Shown piece by piece: positions 1 to 5,708 of a stretch of 7,696 nucleotides of DNA (position 1 is the first letter of the stretch; each line of letters opens with the position of its first letter). Origin of the DNA: Legionella longbeachae. Lineage in GTDB: Bacteria > Pseudomonadota > Gammaproteobacteria > Legionellales > Legionellaceae. A model generated the notes under the pieces. The model did no database searches. It saw only the letters and a list, made by a program, of their open reading frames with translations, and was not told the origin of the DNA. The stretch covers positions 1-7,696 of the forward strand of contig JACPOX010000266.1 of NCBI GenBank assembly GCA_016191305.1. Direction: 5' to 3'. The translations under genes were made by a program, and so were the position numbers.

Positions 1-1
1 A

Positions 2-739
2 AATAGCGCGAAACTTTTTAAAGGTGCGCTATCTTTTATCAAAAAAGCCTTGGAACTATGTAGTGAAAACCCTGTATTTTTGCAAAGTGCAGCCAGTTGG
101 TATGAACAATACATTGAAGTTCTTGAAAGAGCCGTTGAAAATGAGGATGTTGTACAGAAAAATATAGCTAGCAATTTTAGTTATGCAATACAATATTACC
201 GAAAAGCATTATCAGTATGTCATGAACAAGACTTAGCATTAAGAAATATTATTTTATCTAACCTTACAGAATGTTTAGCGCAATATGGTCATCATTTATA
301 CAAAAATAAAGATTATAAAAATGCACAAAAAATTTATTTAGAAGCAATGCATCTTGATCCAGAACACCTCATTGTCATTAATCAAATTGGAATGTCTCTT
401 TTTAAACAGGATTGCTTCCCTGAAGCAAGAAAGTACTTTTCGTCTATCTTGGAAAAAACAGAAGATAAACAAGAAATTGCGGATGCTTGGTTAAATATTG
501 CTTGTACTTATAGATTAGAGAAAAAATGGGAGAAGGCTGAGGAAGCTCTTAGACAAGCTAAGAAATTTGCACCTGAGGACTTTTCTATTACCGAGGAAGA
601 AATGAAGGTGAATGAATCAAAATTGGCAGCACTTCTTATATCTACATCTCAAACATTATTTGGCTGCTCAAATCCTGATTCTCAAGGTGCTGGAAGCAAA
701 ACAGTTCAAGAATCAAGTTTCCAATTTGAGTTTAACTAA
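2..739 (+). CDS. TPR-repeat protein, 5' end outside window
   Basis: The reading frame is open from the left edge (base 2) to TAA at 737-739, so the gene starts outside the window and 245 C-terminal residues are visible. A TTG at 50-52 could be taken as a start, but the codons before it (NSAKLFKGALSFIKKALEL) read as helical protein continuous with what follows. At least three tetratricopeptide repeats are recognisable, at visible residues about 92-120 (core GHHLYKNKDYKNAQKIY), 124-153 and 161-192 (core WLNIACTYRLEKKWEKAEEA), each closing near a typical D/A-P-E/D turn. Less regular helical repeats precede them. TPR arrays are protein-protein interaction scaffolds. There is no signal peptide or catalytic motif in the visible part, and the tail after the last repeat is polar and serine-rich. 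The specific partner and function cannot be told. Confidence 0.85.
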   Translation, partial: NSAKLFKGALSFIKKALELCSENPVFLQSAASWYEQYIEVLERAVENEDVVQKNIASNFSYAIQYYRKALSVCHEQDLALRNIILSNLTECLAQYGHHLYKNKDYKNAQKIYLEAMHLDPEHLIVINQIGMSLFKQDCFPEARKYFSSILEKTEDKQEIADAWLNIACTYRLEKKWEKAEEALRQAKKFAPEDFSITEEEMKVNESKLAALLISTSQTLFGCSNPDSQGAGSKTVQESSFQFEFN

Positions 740-761
740 AATTTTCTGAAGCATATTTAGT

Positions 762-950
762 TCATTCAATTTGGGCTGGATATGCGGTAAAACCCAATAT
801 CTTCATTATAGTCAGATAATCAGCTGCAGATATAAATCGTTTTTAAAAACGCTGTTTTCCTATTTTAAGCCTAGCAAATAATCGCCGAGCAAAAGTCAAT
901 TCCAAAGGAAATAGTTTAAGAAGTCTTTTATACTTTGGAATAATTGAGCG
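762..950 (-). pseudogene. C-terminal relic of an unrecognised gene with an in-frame stop
   Basis: Read on the minus strand from 950, one frame gives 35 codons (includes PKYKRLLKLFPLELTFARRL and ARLKIGKQRF). A TAA follows at 845-843, and the same frame then continues for 26 more codons (includes RFISAADYLTIMKILGFTAY) to TGA at 764-762. Both halves look like real protein: amphipathic, with Arg/Lys and aromatic residues mixed. This suggests the 3' end of a former gene that acquired a nonsense mutation. The frame is closed just upstream by TAA at 953-951, and I found no continuation further upstream, so the 5' part is gone. The internal stop sits inside a 14-bp palindrome (838-851). I do not recognise the family. 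It converges on the TPR gene. Confidence 0.4.
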
Positions 951-979
951 TTACTTATAATTTTTATTTTTTGATTTAA

Positions 980-1414
980 ACAATTCATTTATATGATTTT
1001 TTCTTATACGACATAACAAAAATAGCCAATCAGTTATATGAGGATTTTTTGGTTAATTTAAAATCAAATTCAGTTAAATGTTCGTTTATAGAAGTAGAAA
1101 CCCACATTGTTACTGAACTACAGAGTATCTTACCCAATTATGATCGAATCATTAATGGTTACACTCTGAAGGAATGCTTCGAGAGTATAGAGCATTAGAG
1201 GAAAATAAAAAGAATTTTAAAATAAATGCTGATAACAAAATAAAAAAACAGGCCAAATCGTTTTCTTATAAATATCGGGAATTATTAAAAAAAGAATGGC
1301 AAATGAGTATTACAACTATAGCAGCAATAGTAGGTGCGATTGGTACCTATCATCACAATTGTCACATTCATTATTTCATTGTCTGGGGAAGAATCTCAAA
1401 AAAGCATGGAATAA
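980..1414 (+). pseudogene. Frameshifted relic of a small protein with C-terminal membrane helix
   Basis: Three coding-like pieces line up on the plus strand. Frame 2 from 980 reads through a segment containing QLYEDFLVNLKSNSVKCSFI and LQSILPNYDRIINGYTLKEC, then stops at 1196-1198. Frame 1 takes over near 1174 (ATG) with a Lys/Glu-rich stretch ending SITTIAAIVGAIGT. Frame 2 resumes at 1349 with IITIVTFIISLSGEESQKSM and ends at TAA 1412-1414. Only the switch back to frame 2 completes an uninterrupted hydrophobic helix; staying in frame 1 gives a His-rich, non-membrane tail. Two opposite indels (a net -1 near 1174-1198 and a net +1 near 1346-1349) therefore appear to have broken a gene for a protein with a charged helical domain and a C-terminal membrane anchor. 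The original start is unclear; an ATG at 993 would need a further indel in the T run after it. The family is not recognised. Confidence 0.45.
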
Positions 1415-1537
1415 AGAGGATTTAGTTTGGGGAAACCGCTCTAGAACCTGACCTTCGGTAAATAATTCGACTAATGAATTATAAATAAAATCTAAATCTT
1501 TAGGGCATGCAAAACGAATATTCACCGAAGCTTTCAT
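1376..1537 (-). pseudogene. Truncated GNAT-type acetyltransferase, N-terminal fragment
   Basis: ATG at 1537-1535 opens a 53-codon frame ending at TGA 1378-1376. Its first ~40 residues, with ASVNIRFACPKDLDFIYNSL followed by VELFTEGQVLERF, match the usual beginning of GNAT N-acetyltransferases: a beta strand (IRFA), the P-x-D-L turn, then helix 1 (IYNSLVELF). The remaining residues after about QTK (near 1421) do not look like GNAT sequence. The acetyl-CoA-binding core (R/Q-x-x-G-x-G/A) is absent, so no catalysis is expected. It begins 16 bases after the stop of the avidin-like gene on the same strand and was probably its operon partner. The downstream remainder is replaced by the end of the convergent plus-strand relic, so the break point lies near 1415-1425. 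The family assignment rests on motif appearance only. Confidence 0.5.
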
Positions 1538-1553
1538 CTTGTATCTCTATTTG

Positions 1554-1970
1554 TTAACCTATTTTTTTATAAGAATCATGACCAATAAAACGAGCGCCAG
1601 GACCTTCATGGGTAATATCGTTCGCTTGCTTGTTCAATATAGAAATTGTATCAATGTTTTTATGTGCCTTATCAAAGTTACCACTAACGCTAAGTACAGA
1701 GTCACACATTGGGTAAACTACGCTGAAAGTTAGAGCATTACCAACTATATAGCCAGTAATAGCCCTTTTTTTATTAATTGCTTGGGGACAAGTTTTAGAT
1801 GCAACTGCAGTGGTAAAATACCCCTCAATTTTATTATCTGAAAGAAGATTTAACTCTAAAATTGAACCTCGTTGATTTTTGAAAGTAATAACTTTTTGTT
1901 CAGCAAAAGCAGATTGGCATAACAGTGATGATATAATGGTTGTCGCGCAAAAAAATGTTTTAAAATTCAT
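1554..1970 (-). CDS. Exported avidin-like protein lacking tryptophan
   Basis: The 138-residue product has a signal peptide (residues 1-23, hydrophobic core followed by QSAFA, cleavage before E24). The mature part follows the avidin/streptavidin barrel, closest in appearance to short dimeric avidins such as rhizavidin. Landmarks are KNQRGSIL (31-38), KIEGYF (47-52), ALTFSVVY (79-86), a spaced Cys61/Cys89 pair where rhizavidin has its disulfide, SVLSVSG (91-97) and the terminal GHDSYKK (130-136). By eye, biotin-contacting N23, S27, Y43, S88 and D128 of streptavidin correspond to N32, S36, Y51, S91 and D132. S45 is replaced by T53 and T90 by L93. The tryptophans W79, W92 and W108 become F82, V95 and S110, and the whole protein contains no Trp. 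It is likely periplasmic or secreted; biotin binding is uncertain. The second ATG (1970) is preferred over ATG 1982 because GAGG lies 6 bases before it. Confidence 0.85.
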   Translation of the reverse strand: MNFKTFFCATTIISSLLCQSAFAEQKVITFKNQRGSILELNLLSDNKIEGYFTTAVASKTCPQAINKKRAITGYIVGNALTFSVVYPMCDSVLSVSGNFDKAHKNIDTISILNKQANDITHEGPGARFIGHDSYKKIG

Positions 1971-1975
1971 TGGAT

Positions 1976-1980
1976 ACCTC
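1976..1980 (-). promoter_or_regulatory. Shine-Dalgarno site deciding the avidin-like gene start
   Basis: On the minus strand GAGGT precedes the ATG at 1970-1968, with TATCCA between GAGG and ATG. It overlaps the alternative in-frame ATG at 1982-1980, which has no upstream Shine-Dalgarno sequence of its own. This favours the downstream start and gives a standard-length signal peptide. Confidence 0.6.
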
Positions 1981-2008
1981 ATTTATTATTTTCTTTTTAA
2001 TCTGATCG

Positions 2009-2017
2009 ATTCTACCA
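2009..2017 (-). promoter_or_regulatory. Candidate extended -10 promoter of the avidin-like gene
   Basis: Minus-strand TGGTAGAAT fits an extended -10 element (TG-n-TATAAT with one mismatch) about 40 bases before the chosen ATG. No good -35 hexamer stands 15-18 bases upstream, which is tolerated for extended -10 promoters. This is inference from motif only. Confidence 0.35.
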
Positions 2018-2096
2018 TGTAATTGTTACTAGCGCCCATATTGTTTTAATTCAGGAGTCCAATTTTCTTTCATTGATACCCATCGTATAATATCAC

Positions 2097-2129
2097 TAAG
2101 CGATTAGTTTAATGCTAACTCATCGCTTA
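2097..2129. repeat. Imperfect inverted repeat (possible hairpin)
   Basis: TAAGCGAT-TAGTTTA and CTAACTC-ATCGCTTA face each other across a very short loop, with a mismatch after the outer 8 bp. The stem is AT-rich, and TTAGTATTTTT follows on the plus strand, so a weak plus-strand terminator is possible. A mobile-element end is the alternative. Its left arm partly recurs at 2306-2321. Confidence 0.4.
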
Positions 2130-2373
2130 ATTAGTATTTTTAATATACATTCTACTCAAAATCTAGTCGCATAACAAATAATGAATTTAATATATACATA
2201 TTGATATTAATTTTCACCAAATATGACGTAAAATGTCGTTTGGTTATGTCCCGTCAGATCAAAAATATTTATACAGACTGCACCTGATATTAATATCATA
2301 TTTATGCGATTAGTTTTAATGTGGCTTCCAAGAGTCGATGTCTTTTATAATATGGGCCATTTGAGTAAACTAA

Positions 2374-2559
2374 AGATCGTATTCGTGCGATACCAGATCC
2401 TCCGGGAAATATTGTTATGGCGAGAATTTTCTAGACTCACTGATATTGCAATGGGCTTTAGCTTGGCAGATAAAATACTTGTGGGTAATTGAAAGGTTAA
2501 TTAAACGCTTACAAATAAGTCGTGTGCTCAATCAACTCATAACAGAAAAAATTGGTTAA
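2374..2559 (+). pseudogene. Patchwork of coding-like frames, unrecognised
   Basis: The clearest frame runs 2374-2559 (+1 frame) and carries LDSLILQWALAWQIKYLWVI followed by ERLIKRLQISRVLNQLITEKIG, but it has no credible start. In the overlapping frame 2, 2369-2434 gives KDRIRAIPDPPGNIVMARIF before a TAG, and the third frame (2304-2492) is also open but less protein-like. Adjacent protein-like segments in different frames suggest a decayed gene with indels. No family could be assigned, and chance ORFs in AT-rich DNA cannot be excluded. Confidence 0.2.
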
Positions 2560-2570
2560 AATTAGTTCTG

Positions 2571-2937
2571 GTGTTTATGCTAAAGCCTATGTATTCCAAA
2601 TACACAGACATTCCTTTTGTCAAAAATGGCGTAGGCTCCACTCTTAGAGAAGTCTTGAACCGTTTAGGTGTTGCATATGAACCAGGTAGTGCCGAGCAAG
2701 ATTATAATGCTGGGAAAACAACACAAGTTCCTGCTGGGAATATTGTGAAACTTAAAAGTCGATGTCGTAGACGTATTAGTTATGGGAACAGTGAATTAAG
2801 TATATTAAGTCAATAAATCAAAAGGTTGTTCTGGTGGCCTTTCCATTAAAACAGACGGTTGTTTTAATGGGAATTTGCATAAAAAAGGTGGTTGTTTTAC
2901 TATTTTTAAAAATAATCAATATTATATGGCATGGTAA
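2571..2937 (+). pseudogene. Probable frameshifted gene fragment of unknown family
   Basis: Frame 0 is open from 2505, with a possible GTG at 2571 and ATGs at 2577 and 2589, and ends at TAA 2814-2816. It contains YTDIPFVKNGVGSTLREVLN and GSAEQDYNAGKTTQVPAGNI, which look like genuine soluble protein. Frame 1 from 2809 to TAA 2935-2937 contains GCSGGLSIKTDGCFNGNLHK and GGCFTIFKNNQYYMAW, a Cys/Gly-rich segment that also looks real. The two overlap at 2809-2816, so a single indel there would join them into one product of roughly 120 residues. No Shine-Dalgarno site supports either start. I do not recognise the family. The fragment is followed directly by the IS6 remnant, which may have truncated it. 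Confidence 0.35.
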
Positions 2938-3013
2938 ACTGAAATTAGTTCCCAATTTGTGCCCATATTTAAGTTTATTGAAATAGTTAATTACAATCAA
3001 TTGGTTATGAAAA

Positions 3014-3403
3014 ATGTCGCGAGTTCATTTTCTGCTTTCAGAAACCAGAGATCGTCCCGCTGTATTGAAGTTTTTCAACAAAGCCATTGGTTCTAGTGGT
3101 TTCCCACGGAAGGTGAATATTGATAAATCAGGTTCTAATACTGCAGCATTAGAACGTATTAATAGCTTGTTATTTATCCCTGGATTGTGGCACTTATTGA
3201 TTGAGATAAGGCGAATAAAATATTTGAATAATAGGGTTGAGCAAGATCATCGCGGCATCAAAAACATCACGAAATATACGCTCGGTTTTAAATCATTCCA
3301 ATCCGCTGAAGCAACCATTGCAGGAATTGAATTGCATCGTATGCTTAAAAAAGGACAGATACAAAATTCCGAAGACGCACAGCCATATGAGCTGGCGGCC
3401 TAA
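3014..3403 (+). pseudogene. IS6-family transposase, C-terminal remnant
   Basis: The 129-residue frame matches the C-terminal half of IS6/IS26-type DDE transposases. It has the HFLLSETRD strand (5-13) and the second catalytic Asp in NIDKSG (D37). The characteristic IKYLNNRVEQDHRGIK (68-83) supplies the catalytic Glu (E76) and the Lys seven residues after it (K83), followed by LGFKSFQSAEATIAGIE. The N-terminal helix-turn-helix and the first catalytic Asp (the DET motif) are missing, and an in-frame TGA at 3008-3010 lies just before the ATG. The enzyme cannot be active; full-length relatives are about 220-240 residues. Upstream bases 2995-3013 (VMKN in frame 1) could be decayed remnants of the preceding strand. 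I could not identify a terminal inverted repeat at either side. Confidence 0.8.
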
Positions 3404-3553
3404 TTACGTCCACCAAAAGATGCTGTTAATTTGATAAAAAATTTTCGACGGAAACCCTTAATATAAAACCATCGATTTAGTTCATAAAATGTTAAGAATA
3501 AAATAGTATATTATAAAGTCAAATTATAAAATATTAGAACATCTGGTGGCATT
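3404..3553 (+). other. Spacer after the IS remnant carrying the start signals of the next gene
   Basis: This short, very AT-rich gap probably contains the lost right end of the IS and the promoter of the 386-residue gene. GGTGG at 3545-3549, four bases before the ATG at 3554, is the likely ribosome binding site. Several TATAAA-like hexamers (3512-3517, 3525-3530) could be -10 boxes, but none has a convincing -35 partner. Confidence 0.4.
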
Positions 3554-4714
3554 ATGCAAAATAAAATTGAAGAAGTAGAAGAGGAATTAATTGATTTCTC
3601 ATTCTTTTTTAAAAATAGTGAATCCGAGAAAAAACAAAAAGAAATAAATTTATTAGAAGAAAAACAACTTATTTCCGATGGGTCAATTATTATTGATATG
3701 GATTATTCTAGTAATGGAGATGTATTTATACTAGCTCAAAAAAATAAATATGAAAAATTAAAAGAAATAGTTGGCACTTTGCTTGAATATAATAAATTAT
3801 TTGACTCTGATATATTAAGTGCTACTCAGATTGAACAATTCATTGAGAAAATTACTATCTCAAAATCGCATCCTCAATTTGATTTTTACATTAATAAACA
3901 AAATTATACCTATCAGGTTCATGTCAATCCCCTTTTACCTCAAATTATTAATTTTTTTACAAAAAAGAAATCATTTATCGCTACCAATTGTGCTGGAGGG
4001 GCATTTGTCGCTAGTGGTTGTATCCCTATTTTATTTGATCCAGAACGGTTTATAAACTATCAGTTAGTTGATATTTTTCAACAATCCAACACTATCAAGA
4101 TGAAAGAAAATTTTCTCAATTCTGATAGGGCAACCAATACAATTGCTGAACTTAATAATTTAGGCTTGATTGATGTTATGCCTAAAAATATTAAATGCGG
4201 TGATTTTGTTTTCTATTGCTGCGATAAAATTTCATGGCATGCATTTGTTTATTTGAGTAAGGAAATATCAATAAATATTTCTAATATGGATAACGAAAGC
4301 TTCAAGCTGGAACCTACACAACTAATTTTAAACAGATATGGACATTGTGGCATCTCTATTGAAGATCCGGAACCTAATAAGCTCAGAGTATTTAGAAAAA
4401 ATCCTGGTATCGAGTATACCCCTGTAATAAAAGAAACCTTATTAAATTTATATAACTCATATTATTTATATAAATTTTCCAAAAATAATTTTTTAAATAA
4501 AGTAAATCTTAAAGAAAATATTTCAATTTTAGCAAATAAATTTAAGCAGCAAGTTATGGATGCCTATTGTAATCAGGATATCAATATACATTTAAAATAT
4601 GCGTTATTAAAAACGTATGTAATAATCGAAAAGATATTACCTTCTGAATTTCTGCACGATCGTTTAAAATTAGAGGATTTGCAAAAAACCATGAATTCAA
4701 ACGACTTCCTGTAG
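3554..4714 (+). CDS. NlpC/P60-like (papain-fold) putative cysteine hydrolase, candidate effector
   Basis: This is a 386-residue soluble protein without signal peptide or membrane segment. The middle resembles the NlpC/P60 cysteine peptidase core in canonical order. A Cys at a helix start sits in ATNCAGGAF (C146), comparable to DCSGF. It is followed by KCGDFVFYCCDKISWHAFVY (214-233), comparable to GDLVFF...SHVGIY, with H229 as the likely catalytic base. H264 in RYGHCGISI may be the third polar residue. The Cys-His spacing (83) is longer than usual, implying an insertion. The N-terminal ~100 residues are acidic and Lys-rich; the C-terminal ~100 are helical. Known relatives cleave peptide or isopeptide bonds or act on lipids; the substrate here is unknown. 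Lack of a Sec signal, the lone position beside IS debris and Legionella-like composition suggest, but do not show, a type IV-secreted effector. Confidence 0.7.
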   Translation: MQNKIEEVEEELIDFSFFFKNSESEKKQKEINLLEEKQLISDGSIIIDMDYSSNGDVFILAQKNKYEKLKEIVGTLLEYNKLFDSDILSATQIEQFIEKITISKSHPQFDFYINKQNYTYQVHVNPLLPQIINFFTKKKSFIATNCAGGAFVASGCIPILFDPERFINYQLVDIFQQSNTIKMKENFLNSDRATNTIAELNNLGLIDVMPKNIKCGDFVFYCCDKISWHAFVYLSKEISINISNMDNESFKLEPTQLILNRYGHCGISIEDPEPNKLRVFRKNPGIEYTPVIKETLLNLYNSYYLYKFSKNNFLNKVNLKENISILANKFKQQVMDAYCNQDINIHLKYALLKTYVIIEKILPSEFLHDRLKLEDLQKTMNSNDFL

Positions 4715-4803
4715 TTCTTAATAAATGGAGTTTTAGACGTGTAAAGATAGATTAATAACGCTCATTCTTACTCGACTTTAGCCATTTTCCCAGAACTACG
4801 CGC

Positions 4804-4834
4804 CCTGAGGAGCGTGCGTAGCACGCGTCTCGAA
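4804..4834. repeat. REP-like palindromic hairpin
   Basis: GCGTGC-GTA-GCACGC forms a perfect 6-bp stem (4812-4817 with 4821-4826). Outer pairs GAGG/TCTC continue it after one mismatch (4807-4811 with 4827-4831). It is embedded in CCTGAGGAGC...GCGTCTCGAA, a layout I recall from dispersed extragenic palindromes in several proteobacteria. It is markedly more GC-rich than the surroundings. It may also help end transcription of the gene that stops at 4714, although there is no T-run. Confidence 0.6.
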
Positions 4835-4855
4835 TAATTCAAGCCTCGCAAAAAC

Positions 4856-5026
4856 TTACAGAAAAAGGCCGAAAGTCCCACAGCTCGATAGTAATTTATA
4901 TAGGTAATGGCTAGCCGTATTTACTTTGTAATGTTCTACGAAGTCCTCTTTGGAGCGTTTAATTAATGGTTCCTGCTTAGGAAGCCATTCTTCATATTTT
5001 GTTTTACTAGACAATAGAATCATTGA
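4856..5026 (-). CDS. Doubtful small ORF or gene-tail remnant
   Basis: A minus-strand frame ends at TAA 4858-4856. It is open far upstream, to about 5110, so it may be the tail of a lost gene. The possible starts are TTG 5050 and ATG 5026; the ATG gives 56 residues. The segment EEWLPKQEPLIKRSKEDFVE then HYKVNTASHYLYKLLSS is charged and helical, unlike random AT-rich translation, which is the only reason to list it. No ribosome binding site, neighbour or family supports it. Confidence 0.25.
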   Translation of the reverse strand, partial: SMILLSSKTKYEEWLPKQEPLIKRSKEDFVEHYKVNTASHYLYKLLSSCGTFGLFL

Positions 5027-5131
5027 TAAATTAAATTTCTTGTTGATCAAAATTATCCTATGAGAATAATAAGTAGAGCAAGAGAACTGCAGGGCAAGCG
5101 TATTGGATTATGCTCTTTAAAGATCCTTCAT

Positions 5132-5177
5132 GCAGGGCTTGATTTTGTATCAATGATCAAAATTCACTCTGATCCCG
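5132..5177. repeat. Palindromic repeat, copy 1 (upstream of histone-like gene)
   Basis: GCAGGGCTTGATTTTG...CAAAATTCACTCTGATCCC is an imperfect inverted repeat of about 46 bp. It matches copy 2 at 5709-5757 in the same orientation over nearly its whole length, with scattered substitutions and short indels. Copy 1 is the more decayed palindrome. Confidence 0.65.
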
Positions 5178-5215
5178 TGTTTGTAGAGGCTGTGGAAGAA
5201 CTCTCAACCATGGAC

Positions 5216-5221
5216 TATACT
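5216..5221 (+). promoter_or_regulatory. Candidate -10 box for the histone-like gene
   Basis: TATACT stands about 30 bases before the ATG at 5253, a reasonable leader length. The hexamer 17 bases upstream (TGGAAG, 5193-5198) is only a weak -35 match, so this is tentative. Confidence 0.3.
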
Positions 5222-5252
5222 TTTTTTACTGCTACCAAAAGTGAGGCATATC

Positions 5253-5690
5253 ATGGGAAAAGGAACTCCAATGGAATTAACAAAAATTAAAAAAATTGTT
5301 GCTGATGTTCATGAATTCCCAGCTAAGATTGATTCCACAGAGCTGGCTAAAAATGCACGACACTTACTGAAAAAATACGCATTATTATCTGAAAAAATCG
5401 AGAGAAACGTATTAATTACTGCCGCACATCAAAAAGATCTTGCTAAAATTCGTACAAAAGAGTTCAAAGCCATAAGACGGGCATTAAAAGAAAAGGCAAA
5501 TTCAATATTACACTCAAACAAGAACGTTCAAAGTGAAAAACTTGCGAAAAAAGCAGTAAAAAAGCCAACTTCTCAGGAAACCTCAAAAGCTGTTGACGCG
5601 CCAGTTGCGAAAGTAACAAACTCAAAAAAAACCGAAAAAAAATCATCACCTAAACCACAAAAAGCGACTGTTCTCAAAGAAGGCGAATAA
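5253..5690 (+). CDS. Lysine-rich, histone H1-like putative DNA-binding protein
   Basis: This 145-residue basic protein has two parts. Residues about 5-90 are predicted helical (for example STELAKNARHLLKKYALLSE and EFKAIRRALKEKANSI). Residues about 95-145 form a low-complexity tail with 14 Lys in 50 residues plus Ala, Pro, Ser and Thr (KLAKKAVKKPTSQ, KKTEKKSSPKPQKA). That composition is typical of bacterial histone H1-like (HC1-type) tails that bind DNA non-specifically. A phasin-like or ribosome-associated basic protein is an alternative. The start is ambiguous: GTG 5241 is open, ATG 5253 has GAGG 6 bases ahead, and ATG 5271 has AAAGGA at equally good spacing; I chose 5253. It is flanked on both sides by copies of one palindromic repeat. 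It converges on the minus-strand lipid-transport operon. Confidence 0.75.
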   Translation: MGKGTPMELTKIKKIVADVHEFPAKIDSTELAKNARHLLKKYALLSEKIERNVLITAAHQKDLAKIRTKEFKAIRRALKEKANSILHSNKNVQSEKLAKKAVKKPTSQETSKAVDAPVAKVTNSKKTEKKSSPKPQKATVLKEGE

Positions 5691-5708
5691 TTGAGCGAGA
5701 TAGTTCAG

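Larger units (their letters stand above)
1983..2370. other. AT-rich intergenic spacer with palindromes
   Basis: No convincing gene is seen in this stretch. It holds the avidin-like gene's probable promoter, a short minus-strand coding-like tail (about 22 codons ending at TAG 2031-2029, with RWVSMKENWTPELKQYGR) and an imperfect inverted repeat at 2097-2129. It also holds a 14-bp perfect palindrome TGATATTAATATCA (2285-2298) and a near-repeated 15/16-mer (GCGATTAGTTTAATG at 2100-2114, GCGATTAGTTTTAATG at 2306-2321). A minus-strand 34-codon open stretch around 2150-2255 is not protein-like enough to call. The region is probably remnant DNA at recombination joints. Confidence 0.5.

Noticed and set aside
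838..851. CGTTTTTAAAAACG as a terminator
   Set aside because: The stem has only two GC pairs, no loop bases and no clean T-tract, and it lies within a coding-like relic.
1174..1425. 83-codon ORF as an intact gene
   Set aside because: Its C-terminus only makes sense after a frame switch near 1346-1349, and its upstream sequence continues in another frame, so it was treated as part of a pseudogene.
1539..1733. 64-codon plus-strand ORF
   Set aside because: It lies antisense to the avidin-like gene, whose signal peptide, fold motifs and ribosome binding site are clear.
2818..3000. 60-codon minus-strand ORF
   Set aside because: Low-complexity and hydrophobic, with no start signal; the opposite strand is more protein-like.
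3457..3464. CTTAATAT resembling one half of a Legionella PmrA box upstream of the candidate effector
   Set aside because: PmrA sites need two tandem half-sites; only one is present, and such octamers are common in DNA this AT-rich.
5060..5290. 76-codon plus-strand ORF before the histone-like gene
   Set aside because: It runs through palindromic repeat copy 1, overlaps the start of the histone-like gene in another frame, has no ribosome binding site and reads like translated repeat.
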